Shown here: positions 28,052-37,024 of the stretch, piece by piece
Numbering within the stretch: the stretch's first letter is position 1
How the letters are laid out: every line of letters begins with the position of its first letter
Assembly: GCA_910583875.1 (NCBI GenBank)
Contig: CAJTXT010000001.1
Location: 248,001 to 312,000 of the forward strand
Origin: an uncultured Vampirovibrio sp.
Lineage (GTDB): Bacteria; Cyanobacteriota; Vampirovibrionia; Gastranaerophilales; Gastranaerophilaceae
Direction of reading: 5' to 3'
DNA length: 64,000 nucleotides
The notes under the pieces: generated by a model
What the model was told of the DNA's origin: nothing
The model's input: only the letters and a program-made list of their open reading frames with translations
The model's database searches: none
Position numbers and translations under genes: made by a program

Positions 28052-28381
28052 TTATTTATCACGTTCCATAAGATTTTGAATAATTTTATATATAAATTTT
28101 AAATCTTTTTCCTTAGCATTTTCTATATATTTTGTTATTTTCTCAACTAAATGGTCCTTAGAATCTAAATGTTCATATTCAAATAAGTCTTTGATTTCAA
28201 CACCTAAAATATTGGCAATTTTATATAAATTCCTAAATTGCGGGAAATGATTTCCATTTTCCATTTTACATAAATTTTGAGTATCCATTCCCACTAATTC
28301 GGCAAGCTGCTCTTGTGTATAATGTTTACTTTTCCTTAATTCCTTTAATCGCTGCCCAAAAAGTTTTTTTGATGAATCCAT
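28052..28381 (-). CDS. XRE-family transcriptional regulator
   Basis: A 109-residue protein with an N-terminal HTH of the lambda-repressor type (residues 7-62: RLKELRKSKHYTQEQLAELVGM...LCKMENG) and a helical C-terminal tail likely used for dimerisation. AGGAGG lies upstream of its ATG. It is transcribed divergently from the ATP-grasp/peptide/YcaO operon. A perfect inverted repeat (28462-28509) sits between them, so it probably represses or activates that operon and itself. Confidence 0.85.
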   Translation of the reverse strand: MDSSKKLFGQRLKELRKSKHYTQEQLAELVGMDTQNLCKMENGNHFPQFRNLYKIANILGVEIKDLFEYEHLDSKDHLVEKITKYIENAKEKDLKFIYKIIQNLMERDK

Positions 28382-28452
28382 ATATTATTGCCTCCTAATA
28401 TAGGATAACTTTTAAATTGGGAAACTATAATGTTAAATTGTGCTAAGTTATC

Positions 28453-28509
28453 TTGACAAACATGTTAAATTATGACATGTATAATATAGGATATGTCATA
28501 ATTTAACAT
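28453..28509 (+). promoter_or_regulatory. Promoter with perfect 17-bp inverted-repeat operator
   Basis: ATGTTAAATTATGACAT (28462-28478) and its exact reverse complement (28493-28509) are separated by 14 nt. Within this lies TATAAT (28480-28485), with TTGACA at 28453-28458; the 21-nt spacing is long. A further half-site ATGTTAAATT occurs at 28429. Binding by the divergent XRE protein would cover the promoter of the peptide operon. Confidence 0.8.
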
Positions 28510-28551
28510 ATAAAAAAATAAATATTGGCATATAGAAACGGATTAAGAATA

Positions 28552-29481
28552 ATGAAATTTAAAAAAAGTTTTAATTTATTTTGTTATAAAAAAAATATGC
28601 CCGATCCTCCATACGAATATGATTATCTGGCAAAACTAAACGAAAAAGAATACCCTGTTTATTTAAATAAAATGTTTAAATTAATAACAGGAGCAAATTT
28701 AAACTTAAAAAAACCAAAAACATTTAATGAAAAAATCCAATGGCTAAAATTGTATGACAATAGTCCATTAAAAACACAACTCACTGATAAAGTTTTAGTT
28801 CGTAATTGGGTAAAAGAAAAAATAGGTGAAAATTACTTAAAACCTGCATTATGGATAGGAAAAACCTTTGATGAAATTCCTTTTGAAACATTACCAAACA
28901 GTTTCATAATTAAAACAAATCATGGCTGTAAATGGCAATATAAAATTTTAAACAAAGAAAAATTCTTATCAGAAGAACAATTATTCAAAATTATTAAATC
29001 AAAATTTGAAGGCTGGCTAACTCAATCCTTTCATTTGTGGGCAGGGTTTGAAATGCAATATAGAGATATAAAACCACAATTAATAATAGAACCATTATTA
29101 ATAGAAGAAAAACAAATTCCAACTGAATATGAAATATATTGTTTTAACGGTGAACCCGAAATATATCAAAAAATCAGATATATATTACCTTGCGCTCAAG
29201 TTAGTGTTTACAATAAAGACTTTTCAAAAAGCAATATAAGCTTTAACCCATATTACATAATACAAAATGAAGAAGTTAGTGAAAATCTAAAAAGAGCAGT
29301 AATCTTATCTAAAACCTTATGTAAAGAATTTAAATTAGTAAGAGTTGATTGGATGGAATATAAAGGGAACCTATATTTCAATGAAATGACATTTACACCT
29401 CATTCCGGCTTCTTTAAATTTTATTCACAAGACATAAATGAACAACTGGGAAATAAATTAAATTTAAAAGAAAGGAATTAA
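28552..29481 (+). CDS. TupA-like ATP-grasp ligase
   Basis: A 309-residue protein from the ATG at 28552; a TTG nine codons upstream lacks a ribosome site. It has the TupA-like ATP-grasp pattern: KTFNEKIQWLKLYD, LTDKVLVRNWVKEKIG, FIIKTNHGCKW (ATP-binding Lys), EYEIYCFNGEPE, VDWMEYKGNLYFNEMTFTPHSG with the metal-binding E-x-N-type acidic residues. ATP-grasp enzymes join a carboxylate to an amine; TupA relatives are usually found in cell-envelope polymer clusters. Here the gene starts the XRE-controlled operon, and its end carries the ribosome site of the small peptide gene, one base after the stop. Confidence 0.85.
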   Translation: MKFKKSFNLFCYKKNMPDPPYEYDYLAKLNEKEYPVYLNKMFKLITGANLNLKKPKTFNEKIQWLKLYDNSPLKTQLTDKVLVRNWVKEKIGENYLKPALWIGKTFDEIPFETLPNSFIIKTNHGCKWQYKILNKEKFLSEEQLFKIIKSKFEGWLTQSFHLWAGFEMQYRDIKPQLIIEPLLIEEKQIPTEYEIYCFNGEPEIYQKIRYILPCAQVSVYNKDFSKSNISFNPYYIIQNEEVSENLKRAVILSKTLCKEFKLVRVDWMEYKGNLYFNEMTFTPHSGFFKFYSQDINEQLGNKLNLKERN

Positions 29482-29482
29482 A

Positions 29483-29653
29483 ATGGCTGAGAATATAGAT
29501 ACAAATGGTTTAACAGAAGAAGAAGTTTTAAAACTATATGAAGATATAATTGAAACTCCGGATAAAATATATCTTTCTAAAGGCTCCTACTGTTATCCAA
29601 TTTATGGAACAGGAGGTTCATCAAATACAACTGTCGGATATAGATGTACTTAA
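29483..29653 (+). CDS. Small peptide, candidate RiPP precursor
   Basis: A 56-residue peptide preceded by AAAGGAA about six nt from its ATG. The first 34 residues (MAENIDTNGLTEEEVLKLYE...) are acidic and helix-prone like a leader. Residues 35-56 change character sharply: rich in Tyr, Gly, Ser, Thr with C37 and C55 (SYCYPIYGTGG, then NTTVGYRCT). It starts one base after the ATP-grasp stop, and the YcaO gene follows 17 bp later. Precursor status is inference from layout, size and composition; no cleavage motif is certain. Confidence 0.72.
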   Translation: MAENIDTNGLTEEEVLKLYEDIIETPDKIYLSKGSYCYPIYGTGGSSNTTVGYRCT

Positions 29654-29670
29654 TGCTTGAAAGAAAATAA

Positions 29671-31431
29671 ATGAAATATAGTATTCTAAAAGATAAAAAG
29701 CCCGAAACTACAATAAGAAATATACAAAAAGTTTTAAATAGATTAAATATTTCTGTTTCTGAACATAATGTAACAAGAAATAATATAGAAGAATACGCTC
29801 CATATTCGTTAAGACTAGAAATTTTAGATATTCACAATTTGGGTGTAAATGGAAAAGGTACATCTTTCATTAATGCAAAAGCAAGCGCCTATGGCGAATT
29901 TATTGAACGGCTTTCAAATTCATTTTTAGTTCATATTGATTATAAGCTGGAGAACGAAAACAAAAAAAATTTAGATTATGATAAACTTTCAGCTTTTTTT
30001 AACGCAGAAGAACTTGATTTTATAAAATCAAATTCAATGCAAGCACTTTCATTTTTTTCTGTAAAAGACAGAAAAATATATAATTTCCCAACAGAACTCC
30101 TTTATTATAAACAAGGTTCCAATGGAATGTCATCAGGCAACACATTTGAAGAAGCACTAGTACAAGGCATTAGTGAAATCTGTGAACGATATGCACTAAT
30201 GAATATAATTTTTAATAACATTACTCCGCCTGACATTCCAGTTGATTTATATATGAAATATGACAATATTAGAGGACTAATTAATTTTCTTAAAAAAAAC
30301 GGATACGAAACCTTCATAAAAGATGCATCATTAAATGAAAAACTTCCCGTTATATTTGCAATTTTTAAACATAAAGAAAGTAATAGTATCTTCTTTTATG
30401 CAGGAGCCCACCCATCACTTCCAGTCGCAATAGAACGAACTTTAACAGAATTCTCACAAGGTTCCGATTTATCTCAAAACATAGAAAATACAGCTATTTT
30501 ACATAAAATATCGAGTACAAATTTCTTTCTTAGAATAAAAAATAATAAAGAAAAATTATTTGAAATTCTATTTAATAATAGAAGCATTTTTGAAAACAAT
30601 GAATTCTTTGAAAATCTCTTTTTTAAATCAAAACCATCTTATAAGTTTGATAAGGATGCTTGGACTAATACTCAGAAAAACTATTCAAATAAATCTTTAT
30701 TAAAATTTATTATAAAAAACCTTCCGCAAATTACTAATAATTTATATATAAGAAATGCTTCTTATTTTAATATACCGGCAGTTTATATTTTTTGTCCAAA
30801 TATTTCTACGCTATTAGCTTTTAACCAATACAACAATTCACTTTTTATAAAATTTCAAAATATTATTAATCATATAATTAATAAAAAAGAACATTCAATA
30901 ACTTTTTCATTAGAAGAATTCTTAGAATTATTAGAATTTCAAAGAATGAATTTTTCAGATAAAAATATGCTATTCATTTTAGATACAACTTTTACAGATT
31001 ATCTATGCCTTTTAATATCTATTAAACTAAATGATTTTAAAAGAATTGAAACATATACTAATATTTTGATAAACGGATCATTTGAAAAGAATTATTTTAA
31101 AGGAAAATCATTAACATATTTAAAAATAATAAATGAATATTTCAATTTTTTGAAAAATAATAAAAATAAAAATGAAATAACTCAATTACTAAAAAATCAA
31201 TTTAAAGAAGCGGATATTGAATATACATTAAAATATATAAATAATTTATCTTTAAGAATAATAAAACTCTTATTTATAAGACATATAAAACGCAATTTAC
31301 AAAAAAATCAAAGTTTGAACGATGTTCAAATTGAAAGTTTAAACAAAATAAAACAAAAATTAAATAAAATCTATGATAAAAAACAACCAAATCAAAATAT
31401 ATTTAGAAAAATATTTAAATTGAACAATTAA
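29671..31431 (+). CDS. YcaO-domain protein, E. coli YcaO-type
   Basis: 586 residues, the same length as E. coli YcaO, which activates amide backbones with ATP. Active-site strings are ASAYGEFIERLS (E76, E79, R80), SNGMSSGNTFEEALVQGISEICER (155-173 core; E169, E172, R173) and GAHPSLPVAIERTLTE (245-260). The C-terminal part (about 430-586) looks like the helical extension of the E. coli protein, and there is no PxPxP tail typical of azoline-forming YcaO enzymes. In E. coli the protein assists RimO in S12 methylthiolation. Here the adjacent cysteine-containing peptide suggests a peptide substrate, so both readings stay open. Confidence 0.9.
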   Translation: MKYSILKDKKPETTIRNIQKVLNRLNISVSEHNVTRNNIEEYAPYSLRLEILDIHNLGVNGKGTSFINAKASAYGEFIERLSNSFLVHIDYKLENENKKNLDYDKLSAFFNAEELDFIKSNSMQALSFFSVKDRKIYNFPTELLYYKQGSNGMSSGNTFEEALVQGISEICERYALMNIIFNNITPPDIPVDLYMKYDNIRGLINFLKKNGYETFIKDASLNEKLPVIFAIFKHKESNSIFFYAGAHPSLPVAIERTLTEFSQGSDLSQNIENTAILHKISSTNFFLRIKNNKEKLFEILFNNRSIFENNEFFENLFFKSKPSYKFDKDAWTNTQKNYSNKSLLKFIIKNLPQITNNLYIRNASYFNIPAVYIFCPNISTLLAFNQYNNSLFIKFQNIINHIINKKEHSITFSLEEFLELLEFQRMNFSDKNMLFILDTTFTDYLCLLISIKLNDFKRIETYTNILINGSFEKNYFKGKSLTYLKIINEYFNFLKNNKNKNEITQLLKNQFKEADIEYTLKYINNLSLRIIKLLFIRHIKRNLQKNQSLNDVQIESLNKIKQKLNKIYDKKQPNQNIFRKIFKLNN

Positions 31432-31460
31432 TGATATACTAGTAAACAAAGAGGTATATT

Positions 31461-31922
31461 ATGAAAAAAAATATTGATTTATATTTTGAAGGACAAGATG
31501 AAAATTCCAAATTAATATACTCAATAGGGTTATTATGGGGACAAATAAGTTCAAAATTAGATGTTATTCTTAGTGAATATAGTTTAAACATTTCTAAATT
31601 CAATATTTTAATGATTATTAAACATATTGGCGGAACAGAAGGCATACAGCAAAACGAAATAAGCAAAAGACTTTTAGTAACTGCATCAAACATAACAAAG
31701 CTTCTTGATAAGCTTGAAAAAGACGGAATGATTACCCGTAACGATAAACAAGGCGACAGACGTGTAAAACTAATAAAAGTAACAGAACCAGCCTATAAAT
31801 TACTAGATGAAGTTTGGCCTTTATATAGTAATGCAATAAAAGATATTACCTCATACATAACAAAATCCGATGCAAAAATTCTAGACAAAATATTACTTGA
31901 ATGGTTAACTAATATTAAATAA
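31461..31922 (+). CDS. MarR family transcriptional regulator
   Basis: A 153-residue winged-helix protein. The DNA-binding wing is clear: QNEISKRLLVTASNITKLLDKLEKDGMI, then RNDKQGDRRVKLIKVT. It lies 29 bp after the YcaO gene on the same strand with AGAGG before its ATG, so it may be the last gene of that operon or start the following set. Target and ligand unknown. Confidence 0.88.
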   Translation: MKKNIDLYFEGQDENSKLIYSIGLLWGQISSKLDVILSEYSLNISKFNILMIIKHIGGTEGIQQNEISKRLLVTASNITKLLDKLEKDGMITRNDKQGDRRVKLIKVTEPAYKLLDEVWPLYSNAIKDITSYITKSDAKILDKILLEWLTNIK

Positions 31923-31999
31923 TGTAAATATATTCCTTTTAACAATTGAAAATACAATAGTTGAATGGTAAAGTAATTATATAATAAGGAGTTTTTCAT

Positions 32000-32350
32000 A
32001 TGGCTATTCAAAAATATTCGTATATACCAACTATATTTGCAACTATTCCTGCTTTAATACTTGCAGTTTATATAGTTGTCTCAATTTATTTTACAATCAC
32101 AACAATACACAATCCTGCAGAAATAATATTGTTTCCTATTATTATGATAGGTGTGATTTTTATGTATCCAACAATAACACCATGGGCAATATGTATATCT
32201 TTAATTTCCTTAGCTTTATTTTTTATTTCAAAAGCTATATGTTCATCTATCGAAGATAGAAATTTAAAAGGTAAATACACCCAAAACACACAATTTATAC
32301 ATAAACAAAAACATATTAAAACATGTAATACATGGAAGAACAAGAAATAA
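32000..32350 (+). CDS. Small three-span membrane protein
   Basis: A 116-residue protein with three hydrophobic spans at about residues 12-35, 43-60 and 63-83, and a basic hydrophilic C-terminus. Strong AAGGAG site upstream of the ATG. Not recognised. It lies between a MarR regulator and a patatin on the same strand. Confidence 0.6.
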   Translation: MAIQKYSYIPTIFATIPALILAVYIVVSIYFTITTIHNPAEIILFPIIMIGVIFMYPTITPWAICISLISLALFFISKAICSSIEDRNLKGKYTQNTQFIHKQKHIKTCNTWKNKK

Positions 32351-32398
32351 TAAAAAGACATTGTTATTTCAAGTTATCAAGTATAGAAAGGAAAATCT

Positions 32399-33262
32399 AT
32401 GCAAAATTTTAATTGCATATTTACAGGCGGTTCATCAAGAGGTTTATGCTACGTTGGTGTATTAAAAGCATTAGAAGAATTAAATATAAAAATTGAAAAT
32501 TATGCAGGTTCTTCAATTGGTTCATTAATGGCTGTTTTTTATGCAATAGGTTATAGCGCAGAAGAGATAGAACAAGAAGTTGACAGCCTAAATTTATGCT
32601 CTCTATTTAGAGATTTCAATTTCAACATACTATCAGATTTTGCATTTTCAAAAGGGAATATATATTTAAAATGGCTTCGTGAAAAAATTGAAAGCAAATT
32701 CTACGGAACAAATTATAAAAAAGGCAAAATGAAACCTGTTTGTTTTAAAGATATAGATAAAGATATTTATGTAACAGCAACAGATCTTGAAACAAGCCGT
32801 TGTTTTGTTTTTTCAAAATATACAACGCCTGATGTTGAAATAGCATTTGCTCTAAGAGCATCATCATCAATGCCGGGCCTTTTAAAACCTATAAAATTCC
32901 AAGAGAAAATTTTAATTGATGGTGATATTCTCCGCGCCTATCCAATTTGGGAATATATTCCGAAATTTAAAAACAAAAAATCTAAACTATTAGAATTTAG
33001 AATAACAGGAGGAAATAAAAATAAATTTTCATTAAATCCAATAAAGCTTGTAAACAAAATAGTTAACGCTGCAGCATACGCAATAGATAACTATGCTGTT
33101 GAAAATTTTAAAAATGAAATAAATATTTTGCAAATAGATATACCTAACATAGATTTTACAGATTTTAAATTCACACTTAAACAAAAAAAAGAAATCTATG
33201 ATATTGGATATGAAAAAGCAATAAATTTTTGTAATCAATTAAGCCTCAAAGTGTTATTTTAA
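32399..33262 (+). CDS. Patatin-like phospholipase
   Basis: A 287-residue lipid acyl hydrolase. The oxyanion motif GGSSRG is at residues 10-15. The nucleophile elbow is GSSIG (37-41), with Ser39 paired with the catalytic Asp in LIDGDI near residue 175, giving the Ser-Asp dyad of the family. No signal peptide, so cytoplasmic or delivered by another route. AGAAAGGAAA precedes the ATG. Confidence 0.88.
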   Translation: MQNFNCIFTGGSSRGLCYVGVLKALEELNIKIENYAGSSIGSLMAVFYAIGYSAEEIEQEVDSLNLCSLFRDFNFNILSDFAFSKGNIYLKWLREKIESKFYGTNYKKGKMKPVCFKDIDKDIYVTATDLETSRCFVFSKYTTPDVEIAFALRASSSMPGLLKPIKFQEKILIDGDILRAYPIWEYIPKFKNKKSKLLEFRITGGNKNKFSLNPIKLVNKIVNAAAYAIDNYAVENFKNEINILQIDIPNIDFTDFKFTLKQKKEIYDIGYEKAINFCNQLSLKVLF

Positions 33263-33357
33263 AAGGAAAAGTATACCCAATTGGCTAATATATTTCTTAC
33301 TTAATTTGTAATAATACTATTATAAGACTAAGCATAGCCTTATAAGCGGGAAGCAGA

Positions 33358-34827
33358 ATGATTGATATTACTAAAATATATGAGTCAATGTCATTGCAAA
33401 ATGTAATTATGAATAATTGCGATGATGCAGTTACAGTAAAAGATTTAAATTTAAAATATATAACTTGTAATAAAGCCTTTTTACAACTTTTAGGCATTGA
33501 AAATGAAGAAAAAATTCATAATAAAAGAATTGATGAAATACTAAGTGCCAAAAATTGCAATATTATCAAAAAGAGCTTTAAAATAATATCTAAAACGCTA
33601 CAGTCAAATTCCTGCATAATAACGTTAGATAAAGATTTTTCATCTAAAATATATAAAGTAATGTCATTTCCAATTATTCAAAAAGAACAATTTTTGGGAA
33701 TTTTATCTATAACAAGAGATGTAACCGATGAAGAACTTTTAAAATTAAAATTAATAGAAAAAATAGGGATGATAAATTCACTTTTGGAAAACATTCCAAT
33801 GATTGCATTCCTAAAGGATAAAAATAATAATTATATTACCGGTTCAAAGTATTCAAAAAGCTTCTTTTTAGATGGTGTTGACAAATATTCTGATAATATA
33901 AAATTAAATTTAAAAGATGCATCAGAAATTATAGAATTAGAAGATAATAATATAATTAAACAACAAAAGAAACTAATAAAAGAAAAAATAATACAAGCAA
34001 CAAACGGTCAGGATCATTGGTATAAAATATATAAAACCCCGATTTTAGATGTAAATAATGAAGTTAACGGAATTGTATCACTTGCACAAAATATAGATGC
34101 AGAAAAACAACTTGAATTACAAAAAGAACTTTTTATAGCCACATTAACACATGATTTAAAAAACCCTCTGCAAGCTCAAATTAGCAGTTTAGAATTGCTT
34201 TCAAAAGGGACTTTCGGACAAATAACAGACTCTCAAAAAGATATAGTAAATATGATACTAGAATCTGCCGGTTTTATGCATGAAATGCTATATTCAATAT
34301 TAGCAACATATAAATATGATAATGGAATGGTAAAATTACACAAAGAAATTTTTAATATAGAACAATTATTAAAAATCTGCATAAAAGAAGCATTTTATCT
34401 TGCAAAAGAAAAAAATATAGAAATAGAATATATAAGTTTGATAAATAACCCTAATTTATTTGCAGATGAAAGCCAAATAAGAAGAGTTATAGCAAATTTA
34501 TTAAATAATGCAATTAACTATGCATATAGGAATACAAAAATATTAGCTACAATATTAGAAGATGATAACTTCTCAATGTTAAAAATAAGAAATATAAGCA
34601 AACCTATTCCGGCAAATATGAAAGATCATATATTCGATAAATATGTATCCGGAAGTGAAATGAATAAACAAAGAGGAATTGGACTTGGTTTATATTTCTG
34701 TAAAAAAGTAATGGAAGCTCATAACGGAAATATATCTTTAACTTCATTTGATAAATACAATGAATTTTTAATTTGTATACCAAAAGAAAAAATAATAACT
34801 AAAACAAATACGTTAACATTCGTATAA
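33358..34827 (+). CDS. PAS-domain sensor histidine kinase (orphan)
   Basis: A 489-residue soluble kinase without membrane spans. Two PAS-like domains (about 11-120 and 130-255) precede the HisKA dimerisation helix with the phospho-acceptor in THDLKNP (H265), then HATPase with N-box NLLNNAINYAY and G-box RGIGLGLYFCKKVMEAHNG. The DLKNP variant is typical of PAS kinases. No response regulator lies beside it. The ligand is unknown; an intracellular signal is likely. Confidence 0.9.
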   Translation: MIDITKIYESMSLQNVIMNNCDDAVTVKDLNLKYITCNKAFLQLLGIENEEKIHNKRIDEILSAKNCNIIKKSFKIISKTLQSNSCIITLDKDFSSKIYKVMSFPIIQKEQFLGILSITRDVTDEELLKLKLIEKIGMINSLLENIPMIAFLKDKNNNYITGSKYSKSFFLDGVDKYSDNIKLNLKDASEIIELEDNNIIKQQKKLIKEKIIQATNGQDHWYKIYKTPILDVNNEVNGIVSLAQNIDAEKQLELQKELFIATLTHDLKNPLQAQISSLELLSKGTFGQITDSQKDIVNMILESAGFMHEMLYSILATYKYDNGMVKLHKEIFNIEQLLKICIKEAFYLAKEKNIEIEYISLINNPNLFADESQIRRVIANLLNNAINYAYRNTKILATILEDDNFSMLKIRNISKPIPANMKDHIFDKYVSGSEMNKQRGIGLGLYFCKKVMEAHNGNISLTSFDKYNEFLICIPKEKIITKTNTLTFV

Positions 34828-34936
34828 TCAAAGTTGCGAAGTAAATTTGTTCATGATATAAAAAAAGTACTGTGAAAAGTTTACTTTTTGCTAGTTCAAT
34901 GAATGGAAGTTTAGGACACTGAAAAAAAATATAAAA

Positions 34937-35785
34937 TTGGCTCAATGCGCAGGTTTTTGTTACGGAGTCAAAAGAGCGGTCGAAACAACAAAAAAAGTTA
35001 AAATAGAAAATGCATCCAAAAATGTATGGGTTTTAGGTGAACTTATACATAATTCTCATGTTATAAAAGAACTTGATAATTTAGGAATAAAAACAGTTGA
35101 TGAATTGCCTGTAAACGAAACCGGTATATGTATTGTAAGAAGCCATGGGATGGCACCTAAAAAAATAAATGAAATAAAAGAAAAAGGATTTGAAGTTGTT
35201 GATTTAACATGTTTAGATGTTAAAAAAGTACAGCAAAAAGCAATTCAGCTGGCTCAAGAAGAATTTCTTGTTTTAATTTTAGGTAAACCGGAACATCCGG
35301 AAGTAATTGCAATTAAAGCAAATGCAGAAGAATATTCTTCTAATGTTTTTGTTATTCCGGATTTAAACTCATTAGAAGAAATAACAGATAAAATCAAATC
35401 AATAAAAAAAGTTGGTGTAGTTATTCAAACAACACAGAAAATAGAATTATTAAAATCAGTTGTAGATTATCTGCTTCCTATAGCTTCAGAACTAAAAGTA
35501 TTTAATACTATATGTAAATCAACATCTATGCGTCAGCAGGAAGCAAGAGAACTTGCAAAAACTTCAGATTTGATGATAGTTGTAGGCGGAAAAAATAGCG
35601 CAAATACAACACATTTAGCTGAAATTTTAAAAGAAATAACAAATACAATTCATATTGAAACAGCAGATGATTTAGAAATATATTCAGCAGAAATAAAAAA
35701 AGCTCAAAATATAGGAATTACAGCAGGAGCTTCAACTCCGGAAAATATAATAAACGATGTAATTAATAAAATAGAAAAAATATAA
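34937..35785 (+). CDS. ispH: 4-hydroxy-3-methylbut-2-enyl diphosphate reductase
   Basis: Last enzyme of the MEP pathway, an Fe-S protein of about 282 residues. The cluster cysteines are in AGFCYGVKRA (near residue 8), LTCLDV (near 96) and NTICKST (near 193), with the substrate histidines in HNSHV and RSHGMAP. The start is uncertain: TTG at 34937 lacks a ribosome site and omits a lysine-rich beginning; CTG at 34919 would give KKNIKLAQCAGF, closer to relatives. An in-frame stop at 34892 limits the options. Operon with the S1 gene 17 bp downstream. Confidence 0.93.
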   Translation: MAQCAGFCYGVKRAVETTKKVKIENASKNVWVLGELIHNSHVIKELDNLGIKTVDELPVNETGICIVRSHGMAPKKINEIKEKGFEVVDLTCLDVKKVQQKAIQLAQEEFLVLILGKPEHPEVIAIKANAEEYSSNVFVIPDLNSLEEITDKIKSIKKVGVVIQTTQKIELLKSVVDYLLPIASELKVFNTICKSTSMRQQEARELAKTSDLMIVVGGKNSANTTHLAEILKEITNTIHIETADDLEIYSAEIKKAQNIGITAGASTPENIINDVINKIEKI

Positions 35786-35802
35786 GAAAGGACACAAAAA
35801 AC

Positions 35803-36882
35803 ATGACAAACGTTATGAACGAACAAGATGAATTCGTAAGATTATTGGAAGAAAGCTACAACTACAAATTTTCAGTAGCTGACGTAGTAAAAGGTATCGT
35901 AATTAAACAAGAAAACGACGGTTTCTTAGTAGATATCGGTGCAAAAACAGAAGCATTCTTACCAAATAGAGAAATTACAAATAACCAAGTTAATGACAGA
36001 GATTATTCTGAATACTTAACAATCAATGATGTAAAAGAATTCTACATCTTAAAAGAAGAAGGCGATGATGAAAATGGCAGAATAGTTCTTTCATTGAAAA
36101 AACTATCTTGTGCAAAAGCATGGCAAGAACTTCAAAACGCTAAATATAACAATGAAACAATTACAGCAAAAGTTGTTCTTATCGTTAGAGGCGGTGTAAT
36201 CGTTGAAGTTTCTGACTTAAGAGGTTTCGTTCCTGCAAGCCAATTAAGAACAGGTGCTCCATTTGACGGTTTAATCGGTCAAGATATCGAAGTTAAAGTT
36301 TTAGAAGCTGATGCAAAAAGAAATAAATTAATCTTATCTCAAAGACAAGCTGTTGCTGAACAAAGAGAACAAGTAGTTGATGAAATCATTTCTCAATTAG
36401 AAGTTGGTTCAGTAGTAAAAGGTGAAGTTGTAAGAATTGCAGACTTCGGCGGATTTATCGATATCAATGGTGTTGATGGTTTATTACCTATCTCTGAAAT
36501 TTCATGGCAAAGAATTAAACACCCATCAGATGTAATTTCTTTAGGTCAAGAATTAGAAGTTAAAATCTTAAAAATAGATATGGATATGAAACGTATCAGC
36601 TTAAGCTTAAAGAGAATGGGTGACAATCCTTGGGAATCAATTGAAAACGAATTCCAAGAAGGACAAGTAATTAAAGGTACTGTTAATAAAGTAACTTCTT
36701 TTGGTGCTTTCATTAACATTTATCCAGGTGTTGAAGCTTTATTACCATCTGCTGAAATGGAACCTGCTAATGCTAACCCATTCAACATTTACAATGTAGG
36801 TGATGAAGTTGAAGTATTAATTAAAAAATTCACACCTCAAGAACATAGAATAGCATTAAGCGTAAAAGATATTCAAAAATAG
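35803..36882 (+). CDS. rpsA: 30S ribosomal protein S1, first paralog
   Basis: 359 residues with four S1 RNA-binding domains (starting near 20, 110, 195 and 285), recognised by repeats such as GIVIKQENDGFLVDIGAKTE, VSDLRGFVPASQL, VRIADFGGFIDINGVDG and NKVTSFGAFINIYPG. Four domains rather than six is the short form seen in cyanobacteria and others. It binds mRNA leaders and helps initiation. GAAAGGA precedes the ATG; terminator follows. A second version lies at 60781. Confidence 0.92.
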   Translation: MTNVMNEQDEFVRLLEESYNYKFSVADVVKGIVIKQENDGFLVDIGAKTEAFLPNREITNNQVNDRDYSEYLTINDVKEFYILKEEGDDENGRIVLSLKKLSCAKAWQELQNAKYNNETITAKVVLIVRGGVIVEVSDLRGFVPASQLRTGAPFDGLIGQDIEVKVLEADAKRNKLILSQRQAVAEQREQVVDEIISQLEVGSVVKGEVVRIADFGGFIDINGVDGLLPISEISWQRIKHPSDVISLGQELEVKILKIDMDMKRISLSLKRMGDNPWESIENEFQEGQVIKGTVNKVTSFGAFINIYPGVEALLPSAEMEPANANPFNIYNVGDEVEVLIKKFTPQEHRIALSVKDIQK

Positions 36883-36898
36883 TTTTTTGAAACTTTAG

Positions 36899-36930
36899 AA
36901 AAAGAGAACTTTAAAAAGTTCTCTTTTTTT
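36899..36930 (+). terminator. Intrinsic terminator after S1 gene
   Basis: AAAAAGAGAACTT pairs with AAGTTCTCTTTTT around a TAAA loop, followed by a T-run; 16 nt after the stop. Confidence 0.92.
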
Positions 36931-37024
36931 TGTTAATATATCTTTATAAATAATGAAATATTGTCAAATTCTAATATTTATGTGTTTTAGACTTAGCACA
37001 AGATATAATTATAAAGGATAAAAT

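Noticed and set aside
28525..28551. TTG start for the ATP-grasp gene
   Set aside because: No ribosome site precedes it; the ATG nine codons later gives the expected family start.
29671..31431. YcaO as a classical azoline-forming (TOMM) cyclodehydratase
   Set aside because: It aligns by motifs and length with E. coli YcaO, lacks the PxPxP end, and no E1-like or McbC-type partner or dehydrogenase is nearby.
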